The notes under the pieces: generated by a model
The model's input: the letters and a program-made list of their open reading frames with translations, nothing else
Told to the model about the DNA's origin: nothing
Databases searched by the model: none
Program-made: the position numbers and the translations under genes
Shown: piece by piece, positions 28,134 through 36,040 of the stretch
Layout: each line of letters starts with the position of its first letter
How positions within the stretch are numbered: the stretch's first letter is position 1
Origin: Desulfotruncus arcticus DSM 17038
GTDB lineage: Bacteria; Bacillota; Desulfotomaculia; Desulfotomaculales; Desulfallaceae
DNA: 64,000 bases
NCBI RefSeq assembly: GCF_900113335.1
Contig: NZ_FOOX01000008.1
Span: 149,322-213,321 of the forward strand
Direction of reading: 5' to 3'

Positions 28134-28218
28134 AACTTCTCTCCCCCGTTAATTATTTGATCTATTAAATAAGACGCAATATTTAAAAGAAAGTTCCATT
28201 AGATCATTAATAATACCA

Positions 28219-28252
28219 AAGCCCCGCCCCTTGACAAAGCTCGGGGCGGGGA
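28219..28252 (-). terminator. GC-rich terminator-like hairpin after the P5C dehydrogenase gene
   Basis: CCCCGCCCC pairs with GGGGCGGGG around a 12-base loop. The T tract on the minus strand is short (CTTTGG), so it may be a weak terminator. Confidence 0.55.
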
Positions 28253-28283
28253 CTTCCGGCGGATGAGTTAGAGTATATAATAG

Positions 28284-29915
28284 TTATTTTTCTTGCATGA
28301 AACCATATTTATAGGATTTAGGTGGATTTAAGCTTTCCTTTATAGTTCTGGCGCTTACCCAGCGTAACAAATTTAATTTACTGCCTGCCTTATCATTTGT
28401 CCCTGATTTTCTGGATCCACCAAATGGCTGCTGACCTACTACCGATCCCGTCGGCTTATCATTAATATATAGATTACCGGCATTGTAATATAATTTTTCT
28501 TCCATATAAGCTATGATATTTCTATCTTGCGCAAATATTGCACCAGTCAATCCGTAAGGTGACGTTTCCTCACATAGCTGCAAGGTTTGCTCAAAATTAT
28601 CATCATTATATACATAAATTGTTAATACAGGTCCAAATATTTCTTCTTCCATGGTTTTAAACTTGGGGTTACTTGCCAAAATAATTGTCGGCTCAATAAA
28701 ATATCCAATAGTATCATCACATTTACCACCATAAATTATCTCTGCATCTTCTGCCGCCTCTGCATATTTAATATACCCTTTAATTTTTTCAAAGGATTCT
28801 CTATCAATAACAGCGCTCACGTAATTTGAAAAATCTTCAACGTCTCCAATTTTTATGTCTTTAATGTCATTTATTAGTTTATCTTTTAATTCCGGCCATA
28901 TACTTTGGGGCACATAAGCTCTTGACGCGGCTGAACATTTTTGTCCTTGATATTCATACGCCCCCCTGATTAATCCTGCAGCCAAAGCATCTACATCACA
29001 TGAATTATGCGCAAAAACAAAATCCTTGCCACCTGTTTCTCCAACAATTCTAGGATAATTTCTATACTTGCTAATATTTTCTCCTACGGATTTCCATATA
29101 GTATCAAATACTTGTGATGACCCTGTGAAATGAATACCGGCTAGATTTTCATCGGGTATTACTGTTGTGTTAATATCTTTTCCGTTACTGGGTATAAAAT
29201 TAATTACTCCGTCCGGCAGTCCCGCTTCCTGCAGCAGTTTCATAAAATAATAATTTGAATATACAGCTGTAGAAGCCGGCTTCCAGTTGACTACGTTACC
29301 TAACATGGCGGGCGCTGTGGGCAAATTTCCTCCGATAGCAGTGAAATTAAATGGTGTAATTGCTAATACAAATCCTTCCAGGGGTCTATACTCTAATCTA
29401 TTCCATTCATAATTTTTGGAAATAGGCTGTTCTTTATATATTTCTTGTGCAAAATAAATATTAAACCTTAAAAAGTCAATTAGTTCGCAAGCGGAATCAA
29501 TCTCTGCTTGATGCGCTGTTTTACTCTGCCCTAACATTGTTGCGGCATTTATTGTGTCTCTCCATGGTCCGGCCAATAAATCTGCTGCCTTTAAAAATAT
29601 AGCCGCTCTATGCTCCCATTTCATGTTTTGCCACATTTTTTTGGCTTCTAATGAGGCTTCTATAGCCATTTTCAGCTCTTTCTCACCTGCAACATGGTAC
29701 CTGGCAAGGACATGCTGGTGGTTATGCGGACTAACACAATCTTTCAATATTCCGGTTTTTACCTCTTTTCCCCCTATAATAAGAGGAATTTCAATTACCT
29801 CTTTTTTAAGCTCAACCAGTTTATTTTTTAAATTAATTTGATTCTCACTTTCGAGTCTATATTCATGGACCGGTTCGTTACCTGGCATTTCAATTTTGAA
29901 AAAACCTTTACTCAT
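28284..29915 (-). CDS. pruA: L-glutamate gamma-semialdehyde (P5C) dehydrogenase
   Basis: 543 residues, the RocA/PruA length. Catalytic Cys is in GQKCSAASRAY and catalytic Glu in GETGGKDFV. The NAD-site FTGSSQVF and the C-terminal QPFGGSRKSGTNDKAGS are typical of P5C dehydrogenase. It oxidises glutamate semialdehyde to glutamate, the second step of proline degradation. It lies last in the proline cluster but 144 bases after the previous gene. Its codons are visibly more AT-rich than its neighbours, suggesting separate acquisition. The ribosome site is GGAGGTAA. Confidence 0.93.
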   Translation of the reverse strand: MSKGFFKIEMPGNEPVHEYRLESENQINLKNKLVELKKEVIEIPLIIGGKEVKTGILKDCVSPHNHQHVLARYHVAGEKELKMAIEASLEAKKMWQNMKWEHRAAIFLKAADLLAGPWRDTINAATMLGQSKTAHQAEIDSACELIDFLRFNIYFAQEIYKEQPISKNYEWNRLEYRPLEGFVLAITPFNFTAIGGNLPTAPAMLGNVVNWKPASTAVYSNYYFMKLLQEAGLPDGVINFIPSNGKDINTTVIPDENLAGIHFTGSSQVFDTIWKSVGENISKYRNYPRIVGETGGKDFVFAHNSCDVDALAAGLIRGAYEYQGQKCSAASRAYVPQSIWPELKDKLINDIKDIKIGDVEDFSNYVSAVIDRESFEKIKGYIKYAEAAEDAEIIYGGKCDDTIGYFIEPTIILASNPKFKTMEEEIFGPVLTIYVYNDDNFEQTLQLCEETSPYGLTGAIFAQDRNIIAYMEEKLYYNAGNLYINDKPTGSVVGQQPFGGSRKSGTNDKAGSKLNLLRWVSARTIKESLNPPKSYKYGFMQEK

Positions 29916-29947
29916 ACTATCTTACCTCCATTATATTAATATAGTCT

Positions 29948-29963
29948 CCCGGCGGTTGCCGGG
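29948..29963 (-). promoter_or_regulatory. Hairpin in the P5C dehydrogenase leader
   Basis: CCCGGC GGTT GCCGGG is a perfect six-base stem with a tetraloop, about 32 bases upstream of the start codon. It is not followed by a T tract. It may be an mRNA stabiliser or part of a larger leader structure; nothing more can be said. Confidence 0.4.
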
Positions 29964-30034
29964 ATGGACCAAACAAGGCTTTGTTTAAATTCTTGGTAGG
30001 GGGATTTTCATTTTAAGGAGCGTGTTCTCTTATT

Positions 30035-30055
30035 CTGACTCCTGACTCCTGTTTA
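30035..30055. repeat. CAGGAGT-type repeat copy
   Basis: On the minus strand it reads CAGGAGTCAGGAGTCAGAAT, two heptamers plus CAGAAT. It lies between the dehydrogenase beta-like gene and the P5C dehydrogenase gene and is related to the elements at 17700 and 25798. Confidence 0.7.
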
Positions 30056-30059
30056 CTAA

Positions 30060-31208
30060 CTATACCACCGACGGTTCTACATATAAATCGCCGCTGGCAA
30101 ATCGTTGAAAACCATACATATCTATGGGGTAATCAGGTTCCTTACCCAGCATGACTTCGGCCATCAACTTGCCCACCACCGGCGCAATCATAAAACCGTG
30201 ACCTGAAAAACCGGCGGCGACGAAGAAACCGGGCACTTCAGCCACCGCCCCGAGAATTTGCGTTTTATCCGGGGTTAAATCATAAAGACCGGCCCACTGG
30301 CGCACTACGCGCAGTTCTTTTAACACCGGCAGGATAAAAGTAATTTTGGCGGCCATTTCCTGCATAAAATGCCAGGTGGAATCAGTATTGTAATCTTTAA
30401 CTTCATTGGGATCGCCCAGGCCCATTACAAACCCGCCGTGCGGCACCTGCTGGCAGTAGATGCCGTGATAAAAGGACATTACCATCGGGCCCTGCAGCGG
30501 TTCTACCGGCTCGGTAACCAATATTTGGTGGCGCTCCGGATGAACAGGAATATCCACCCCCACCATGCGGCCCAGTTCTCTGGTATATGAGCCGGCGCAG
30601 CTAATAACCATAGGCGCTTCAATAGTTCCGGCGGTTGTCTCGACCCCTTTTATATTATCTCCGTCCTTTAAAAGATTGGTCACCCTGGTATATGTCAGAA
30701 TTTCGACACCCAGTCGTTTGGCCGCCACAGCATAGGCGTCCGTCGCCTTAAAAGGATTGCAGTGACCGTCCTGGGCACAGAAAGTTGCGCCATGCAGCCC
30801 CTGCAAATTAAGATGCGGTACTAATTCCCCGGCTTCTTCCGGGGTTACCCAGCGGGACGGAATACCCAATTTGTGCTGCAGGCCAAGATTTTTATGAAAT
30901 TGCTCAACAGCTTTTTCGTTATAGGCCAGCAACAGGTAACCGCTTTGTTTAAATTCTATGCTGTCGCTGTAGCCCAATTCCTCTTCCAGGTTTTCAAACA
31001 TATGAATACTGTCACGGGACAACAGGCAGTTGGGCTCGGTGCCCCATTGCATGCGCACCCCGGCCCCGCAGCGGCCGGTGGCTCCACTGGCCAGATACTT
31101 TTCCTCAATAAGCACAACCTTTTTACAGCCCAGTTTAGCCAGGTTATAGGCAGTGGAACAGCCAATAATCCCTCCACCAATAACTATTGCATCAGCAGTC
31201 TTAGTCAT
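30060..31208 (-). CDS. FAD-dependent amino-acid dehydrogenase, proline dehydrogenase beta-like (SoxB/HcnC family)
   Basis: 382 residues from ATG 31208, chosen for GGAGGTGA just upstream. The N-terminal dinucleotide motif is GGGIIGCSTAYNLA. The DAO-fold family stretch GATGRCGAGVRMQWG and a C-terminal FSGHGFMIAPVVGKLMAE are present. In dye-linked proline dehydrogenase, HCN synthase and opine-oxidase complexes this subunit oxidises the amino acid. The neighbouring P5C dehydrogenase makes L-proline the best guess. It overlaps the preceding BFD-like gene by eight bases. Confidence 0.8.
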   Translation of the reverse strand: MTKTADAIVIGGGIIGCSTAYNLAKLGCKKVVLIEEKYLASGATGRCGAGVRMQWGTEPNCLLSRDSIHMFENLEEELGYSDSIEFKQSGYLLLAYNEKAVEQFHKNLGLQHKLGIPSRWVTPEEAGELVPHLNLQGLHGATFCAQDGHCNPFKATDAYAVAAKRLGVEILTYTRVTNLLKDGDNIKGVETTAGTIEAPMVISCAGSYTRELGRMVGVDIPVHPERHQILVTEPVEPLQGPMVMSFYHGIYCQQVPHGGFVMGLGDPNEVKDYNTDSTWHFMQEMAAKITFILPVLKELRVVRQWAGLYDLTPDKTQILGAVAEVPGFFVAAGFSGHGFMIAPVVGKLMAEVMLGKEPDYPIDMYGFQRFASGDLYVEPSVV

Positions 31209-31518
31209 CCTGCTCACCTCCGGCCAGGACTCCCAGCTTGACAGGGGCAGTTGGGGGACGGAATGTGGTAAGCGGCACCTCGGCCAGGGGCTTACCTGCA
31301 GCGGCAGCTATTTCCCGCATAATCAGCGGCGTGCAAGTACGCCCCTGGCAGGGTCCCATACCCACGCGCAACAATCTTTTTAACTGTTCCAGGTCAGTTA
31401 TACCTTTGCCTATATAAGCGCGGATTTGTTCCAGAGTAATATCTTCACAACGGCAGACAACAGTTACGTCTTTTTGTTCCTTGTGCTCTTTTGGACTGCT
31501 GCAGTTACATTCTGTCAT
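31201..31518 (-). CDS. BFD-like 2Fe-2S protein, dehydrogenase small subunit
   Basis: 105 residues. VCRCEDIT and GMGPCQGRTC provide the four Cys of a BFD-like 2Fe-2S domain. The same domain is found as a small subunit or fusion in Thermococcales proline dehydrogenase and related complexes. It begins one base after the upstream ferredoxin-like gene ends, so it is coupled. It likely passes electrons between the flavin subunits or outward. Confidence 0.85.
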   Translation of the reverse strand: MTECNCSSPKEHKEQKDVTVVCRCEDITLEQIRAYIGKGITDLEQLKRLLRVGMGPCQGRTCTPLIMREIAAAAGKPLAEVPLTTFRPPTAPVKLGVLAGGEQDD

Positions 31519-32016
31519 CTACCGCACCTCCCTAATTTTGAAATGGCGTACTTCCATGGACAAGTCTTTGGGTACGGACAACCAAACAACACTGGTGCCA
31601 TCCAGCTTTGCGCCACTCTGCACCTTTTCAACCCGGGCTTCCCCCATTACTTTTCCGGCCCGGTTCACAGCATCCACCACTTCACCTGCAGCAGGCAGCG
31701 GCAGAAATTCATAAGGCAGTTTTACCAGTGCCTCAGTTTCGCTATAGGTCTGATCAATGACAAAAATAGCCAAACCGGGACAGCGCATCAGGCACATGCC
31801 GCAGCCGTTGCATTGATCATGGTCGACCTGCGGCCGGTCATTTATATCGGCAAAGGGTTTGATGGCCTGGCGCTTACAGCTGTGGTAACAAGGGTCACAG
31901 GGTATATTTTGAAAACATTCCGTCACAGCCACGGGCCCTTGGGCCAACCTTGCCGCGGTGGGCCTTACCCGGGCCAAATCCTCTGCGGTGGGTATACCGT
32001 TTTGTGCTAACACCAC
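31519..32016 (-). CDS. 4Fe-4S ferredoxin-like subunit
   Basis: 165 residues. Cys motifs IPCDPCYHSC and CNGCGMCLMRCPG indicate one or two Fe-S clusters in the N-terminal half. The C-terminal half (VDAVNRAGKVMGEARVEKVQ) has no recognised domain. It sits between the alpha-like flavoprotein and the BFD-like gene, in keeping with an electron-transfer subunit of the complex. Confidence 0.85.
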   Translation of the reverse strand: MVLAQNGIPTAEDLARVRPTAARLAQGPVAVTECFQNIPCDPCYHSCKRQAIKPFADINDRPQVDHDQCNGCGMCLMRCPGLAIFVIDQTYSETEALVKLPYEFLPLPAAGEVVDAVNRAGKVMGEARVEKVQSGAKLDGTSVVWLSVPKDLSMEVRHFKIREVR

Positions 32017-32030
32017 GATTCCTCCCTTCT

Positions 32031-33110
32031 TTAAGCCAGGCTCACTTTGGCTAATCCATTGCGTATTTTTTCGCCCACCGGGCCTGATCTTAATCCTGCC
32101 AATTCTTGGACAATACCGGCGCGCTGCCGGTCAAAATCCGGCGCATCATAGCCCAGCGCTTTGGCGGCGTTCAAGCCTGCCAGCGCTCCCTCCATCATCG
32201 CCGCGGACGCTTCTTCAATACCACTTACATCACCGGCCACATATATGCCCGGCACGGAAGTTTCCAACTGCTCGTTTCGCAGAGGTACGTGCCCGCTTAG
32301 CTCAGGCACAAACTCCATCCGGCATCCCGCCTGCCACAACAGCTCGGTAAGCGGGCTTAAACCGACAGACAAGCAGATTACATCTACGTCCAAATCTTTT
32401 TCAGAGCCCGAAACGGGCTGCCACTTATCGTCCAATTGCACAATGGTGGCGCCTTCAACTTCCTTTTCTCCCCGGGCGCGCTTGATTGTATGGCTGGTGT
32501 ATATCGGCACCCCGGCCCGCACAACCTTGGAGGCATGCACCCAATAGGCGCCAATCACGGGGGCTGCTTCAATTATTGCGGCCACTTCCACCCCCGCCTG
32601 CAGCAGCTGGTAGCTAACTATTACGCCAATGTTGCCGGCCCCGACCATTAAAACTTTACTCCCCGGCTTTACGCCGTAAACGTTAACCAGGGTTTGCACG
32701 GCACCGGCCCCGTAAACACCGGGCAAATCATTATTGGGGAAGGCCAGACTTTTCTCCGCCCCGCCGGTAGCCATGATTATTTTTTGGGGCTTTATTTTTA
32801 TGTACTGCTCGTTTTGTTCAACAGTGAGAACGCCGTCTTTGTAATAACCGAGGACGGTGGCATCAGTTAACACCGTGATTTTTTCTTCATTTTGCACGGC
32901 GGCGGCCAGTTCCCGCGCGATATTGATGCCCCGCTCCGAGGCCCGCTGCTGCTTTGACCCGAAAAAGCGGTGCGTTTGCTTAATTAATTGACCGCCCAGG
33001 TAGTCATTACGGTCGATTAAAGTCACGGCCGCGCCCAGGGCGGCGGCTTTTAAAGCTGCAGTTAACCCTGCGGGCCCACCCCCGACGATGCATATTTCTG
33101 TTTGTCTCAC
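32031..33110 (-). CDS. NAD(P)/FAD-dependent oxidoreductase, proline dehydrogenase alpha-like (HcnB family)
   Basis: 359 residues. An N-terminal FAD motif GGGPAGLTAALKA and a second dinucleotide motif VGAGNIGVIVSYQLLQ are present, and the C-terminal GIYVAGDVSGIEEASAAMMEG binds FAD. In the family it accepts electrons from the beta subunit. It overlaps the 2Fe-2S gene by four bases. Confidence 0.88.
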   Translation of the reverse strand: MRQTEICIVGGGPAGLTAALKAAALGAAVTLIDRNDYLGGQLIKQTHRFFGSKQQRASERGINIARELAAAVQNEEKITVLTDATVLGYYKDGVLTVEQNEQYIKIKPQKIIMATGGAEKSLAFPNNDLPGVYGAGAVQTLVNVYGVKPGSKVLMVGAGNIGVIVSYQLLQAGVEVAAIIEAAPVIGAYWVHASKVVRAGVPIYTSHTIKRARGEKEVEGATIVQLDDKWQPVSGSEKDLDVDVICLSVGLSPLTELLWQAGCRMEFVPELSGHVPLRNEQLETSVPGIYVAGDVSGIEEASAAMMEGALAGLNAAKALGYDAPDFDRQRAGIVQELAGLRSGPVGEKIRNGLAKVSLA

Positions 33111-33412
33111 TTCAATTCACCCTTCCCTCTCTGGGTTTGCACACGGATACCTGCGCGTAATTTTTCCACGCATACCCGAACATTGGGTTTCCCGTCAACC
33201 ACCATCAGACAGGATGAGCAATTGCCTATGTTGCAAAAAAGTCCCCTGGGACGGTGCAAGTGAATACTCTCCCGCATTGCCCGAATGCCGTTGGCATGCA
33301 ATGCGGCGGCAATGGTTTCACCTTCATAACCTTCCAGTTCCTGATCATTGTAGAAAAACTTTACCTTTGCGCCCTTCTGAAAATTTAAAATGGGATGTTC
33401 TGTTACCCGCAT
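33107..33412 (-). CDS. 2Fe-2S ferredoxin-like subunit (HcnA/SoxA N-terminal-like)
   Basis: 101 residues. The motif FCNIGNCSSCLMVV followed by a Cys in NVRVCV gives the four ligands of a plant-type 2Fe-2S cluster. It is the first gene of the cluster and has an AAGGAGGTAAG ribosome site. Homologous domains are separate genes (HcnA) or fusions in sarcosine and opine oxidases. Confidence 0.87.
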   Translation of the reverse strand: MRVTEHPILNFQKGAKVKFFYNDQELEGYEGETIAAALHANGIRAMRESIHLHRPRGLFCNIGNCSSCLMVVDGKPNVRVCVEKLRAGIRVQTQRGKGELK

Positions 33413-33528
33413 TAAGCCCTTACCTCCTTATTTTCAACGCTCCGGAAGTAACAAAAATTCAGTTCCCGACAAACAATCCCCAGGGGGTTAGCTATATGGA
33501 TACAGCTGCATGAATAGTTAAATCAATA

Positions 33529-33544
33529 CGCAAATACCATTCCA
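33529..33544 (-). promoter_or_regulatory. Candidate sigma-54 (-24/-12) promoter of the proline cluster
   Basis: On the minus strand TGGAATGGTATTTGCG carries the invariant GG and GC ten bases apart and agrees with most of TGGCACG-N4-TTGCA. Transcription would start about 105 bases before the 33412 start codon. Confidence 0.5.
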
Positions 33545-33573
33545 CAAAAAAAAAGCCTGCCTGCGCAAGCTTT
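33545..33573 (-). terminator. Terminator after the PH-domain gene
   Basis: On the minus strand AAGCTTGC pairs with GCAGGCTT, followed by nine T. It lies about 130 bases after the stop at 33700 and directly abuts the candidate sigma-54 box. Confidence 0.75.
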
Positions 33574-33699
33574 TAGTGGATTGCTTAGTATACAAACGTC
33601 AGTTTTTTGAACACATTGACATTTATTCGACACTTTTGGACAATAAGGACAATACGGATTCGGTTTGGTGAGTCTCAATGGTTGGAGGCATCTAAAGGC

Positions 33700-34140
33700 T
33701 CATTTATGATTAAGTAATTCTTCAACGCTTTTAATAAAACTTGTTGGATCTTGTGGCGACAATAGGTAAGGATCAATATTATCGGTTTGTATCTGAACCA
33801 TATTATCCCAGCAGGTGGCATATACACGAGCCATTGAGCCACTTTTCAATGTAAACAGACCTGCGTATCCGAATTGCCCGGATAACCAGGTAATCCCGCC
33901 ACCGGGTTTCACTAAACCAACCAATTTGACCGATTTTATTTTATTTTTACTGATAAAATGAGAAGATACTTTTAGCTGTATGATTATACCTTCCGGCGTT
34001 ACCTTATAACCGCGCGGTGAGAATAAGTATGGTATAAGCCAGATTAAGCCCACAGTGCATACGGCCAGGATTGTCATTAAAGGACCAGACATCAATTTTG
34101 CTGTTTTATCCATAGGAGCGATAGGAAAAAATTTATCCAT
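33700..34140 (-). CDS. Membrane protein with bacterial PH-like domain
   Basis: 146 residues. There is one hydrophobic segment (MTILAVCTVGLIWLIPYLF), followed by a soluble domain beginning GYKVTPEGIIIQL, with repeated beta strands like bacterial PH domains. The function is unknown. It is downstream of the Yip1-family gene and is probably in the same operon. Confidence 0.65.
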   Translation of the reverse strand: MDKFFPIAPMDKTAKLMSGPLMTILAVCTVGLIWLIPYLFSPRGYKVTPEGIIIQLKVSSHFISKNKIKSVKLVGLVKPGGGITWLSGQFGYAGLFTLKSGSMARVYATCWDNMVQIQTDNIDPYLLSPQDPTSFIKSVEELLNHK

Positions 34141-34223
34141 AACCTAAACTCCCGCATGTTTTTTTAGCTCTTTTACTTCTAATCCTTGATTTTTTCAATT
34201 AATCAACAAATTATTTAAATAAT

Positions 34224-34970
34224 TTACATACCGACAGCCGGCGAAGGAGTAATCAGGGCAGCAATCAGGACAAAAATAACCCAAAGCACGCCCACATATA
34301 TGCCTGTTTTTACTGCGGGCACCTTCATGGCTACGGAGCTCCCCACAGCCAGCAAGACCAATCCCCAGATAGTAAAGGGGTCAATTTGCGACAGCAACAC
34401 GTAAAGCCTGCCCGTATGGTCCCCGGGCAGCAACATGGACAGTCCGGTGCTTATTTTTGGTATGTTCTGGATGGGGCTGATCATTATCAGCATCGCCCTG
34501 ATCACCGAGGCCAGCATCACCGGCAGGTAAGCGTAAACCGTCACGGCAAACAGGGTATTAAAGGGTGCGTTTTCCCCGGTAAAAGCGTTGAATAGTTTCA
34601 AAAGACCGGCCATTATCAGCCAGATAATCAGCGGCCCCAGAACCGCACCCACAAGTGTCCCCACCATAGCCACGGTTGCCGCCATGCTGACGGTATGGGC
34701 CGGCGTGCTTGCGGCAGCCGGGTTGCTCTGAATGCTCCAGAGGGTAAATTCTTTCATTTTAAACATTAATGGCAGCGCAAGAATAAAATTTACCGTCGTC
34801 AGCAGTATTACTATAGCGGCCACACCGGGCCGGGCGGCAATGTCTTCAAAAGTTTCGCGCGGCCCTCCCCATAAAACCCCGCTGATCTTCTGCCAGAGAT
34901 TTAAATTTCCTTTATCCCCGGGCTCTTTGATTCCGTCGCCTGTTAAATTTTGTGTATCCATCTCAACCAC
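34224..34970 (-). CDS. Yip1-domain membrane protein
   Basis: 248 residues with about five membrane segments. The N-terminal LWGGPRETFEDIAARPG is typical of bacterial Yip1-domain proteins. The central segments (PLIIWLIMAGLLKLFNAFTG) also fit. The start could be the internal ATG 34961. It directly abuts the preceding gene. Its molecular role is unknown in bacteria. Confidence 0.75.
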   Translation of the reverse strand: MVEMDTQNLTGDGIKEPGDKGNLNLWQKISGVLWGGPRETFEDIAARPGVAAIVILLTTVNFILALPLMFKMKEFTLWSIQSNPAAASTPAHTVSMAATVAMVGTLVGAVLGPLIIWLIMAGLLKLFNAFTGENAPFNTLFAVTVYAYLPVMLASVIRAMLIMISPIQNIPKISTGLSMLLPGDHTGRLYVLLSQIDPFTIWGLVLLAVGSSVAMKVPAVKTGIYVGVLWVIFVLIAALITPSPAVGM

Positions 34971-35216
34971 TTAACCTACACCTCTATACCCAAAAATTTT
35001 CTTAATTTCTATCTCGATTTTTTCATTACCAGTATGATAAACTATGATGTCATCCTTAGCCCTTACCAATTCTCTGGTCGCTTCATTATTATCATCAAAG
35101 GCTTTAATCACAGCCATATCTTCAATATATCTTTTATTATCTTTTATATATGACTTGAAAATCTGCATTTTCACAAACTGATTAGGATAAATTTTTCTTA
35201 CATCTTCCCACCTCAC
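34971..35216 (-). CDS. Small hypothetical protein (WEDVRK-type)
   Basis: 81 residues from GTG 35216, with AGGTGGTGA eight bases upstream. The sequence MRWEDVRKIYPNQFVKMQIF and its FDDNNEA stretch resemble a family of short Firmicute proteins of unknown function, as far as I can recall. It is immediately followed by the Yip1-domain gene. Confidence 0.65.
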   Translation of the reverse strand: MRWEDVRKIYPNQFVKMQIFKSYIKDNKRYIEDMAVIKAFDDNNEATRELVRAKDDIIVYHTGNEKIEIEIKKIFGYRGVG

Positions 35217-35406
35217 AATAATTCACCACCTAAAGCTTGTTTTTTTAATATTATACCATTGTATATGCAAATAGCTCTAAATTATATTCTTGCATAATTC
35301 GCCAAGACCACAAGCAGGGGGGCCTTCAGATTTACAAATCGCCTTTGTCGTAGTATGATAAGCATATGATAAGGGCACAATAATGCTATGAATCGAGGTG
35401 ATCGGG

Positions 35407-35694
35407 ATGATGAATATCAAGCCATCTGCGGCAATTAGAAAGAACTACAATGAGATTTCCGAGCTGTGCAAACGGTCGGGAGAACCGGTATATCTGACCA
35501 AAAACGGAGAAGGAGATCTGGTGGTAATGGACATTGAAGCCTTTGCCAGACGTGAAAGCATGCTGCGCTTGCGTGAAAATCTAATTGCTGCTGAGGAAGA
35601 CAGGTTAAACGGCAAAAAAGGCTATTCCATTGACGAGGTGTCCGATATGATGAAGGATGCTGTCAAAGAGGTATTGAATGGACGGCGAAGGTAA
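35407..35694 (+). CDS. Antitoxin, Phd/YefM family
   Basis: 95 residues from ATG 35407 (or 35410). GTG 35398 overlaps the GAGGTGAT ribosome site and is unlikely. The N-terminal IKPSAAIRKNYNEISELC and EPVYLTKNGEGDLVVM are the Phd/YefM DNA-binding fold. The C-terminal helical tail binds the toxin. It overlaps the toxin gene by 17 bases, the usual coupling. Confidence 0.9.
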   Translation: MMNIKPSAAIRKNYNEISELCKRSGEPVYLTKNGEGDLVVMDIEAFARRESMLRLRENLIAAEEDRLNGKKGYSIDEVSDMMKDAVKEVLNGRRR

Positions 35695-35995
35695 ATTGTA
35701 TAAAGTGATTATCTCCGATGAGGCGGCTCAGATGCTGGTATCTCATTCCCGTTTTCTTGCACAGGTCAGTGAAACGGCAGCCTTACAACTCATTGCCGAG
35801 TTTAATGAAAAAGCAAACTCCCTGGAGAAATTTCCAGAGCGGAACCCATGGCTTTCCGACCCGCTGGCACCATCCGGCAAATACCGCAAGCTCCTGATGG
35901 CGAAGCGGTATCTGCTGGTTTATCAGGTGAAAGACGTCACTGTATACATAGATGCCGTGGTGGACTGCAGGCAGGATTATGGCTGGCTGCTGTAA
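35678..35995 (+). CDS. Toxin, RelE/ParE superfamily
   Basis: 105 residues. YKVIISDEAAQML at the N-terminus, a middle KFPERNPWL and a C-terminal YLLVYQVKDVTVYIDAVVDCRQD match the RelE/ParE fold. It either cleaves ribosome-bound mRNA or poisons gyrase; sequence alone does not decide. It is paired with the antitoxin upstream and followed by an inverted repeat at 36004-36032. Confidence 0.9.
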   Translation: MDGEGKLYKVIISDEAAQMLVSHSRFLAQVSETAALQLIAEFNEKANSLEKFPERNPWLSDPLAPSGKYRKLLMAKRYLLVYQVKDVTVYIDAVVDCRQDYGWLL

Positions 35996-36001
35996 GTTTA
36001 T

Positions 36002-36036
36002 AACAACGAGCCGGTAGATCACCGGCTCGTTGTTGT
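36002..36036. terminator. Hairpin between convergent TA and exporter genes
   Basis: CAACGAGCCGGT pairs with ACCGGCTCGTTG around a five-base loop. The T tracts on either side are short, but the position is right for both operons. Confidence 0.7.
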
Positions 36037-36040
36037 ATAT

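Noticed and set aside
35398..35995. Toxin-antitoxin pair as part of a mobile element
   Set aside because: No transposase, integrase or flanking repeat was seen around it.
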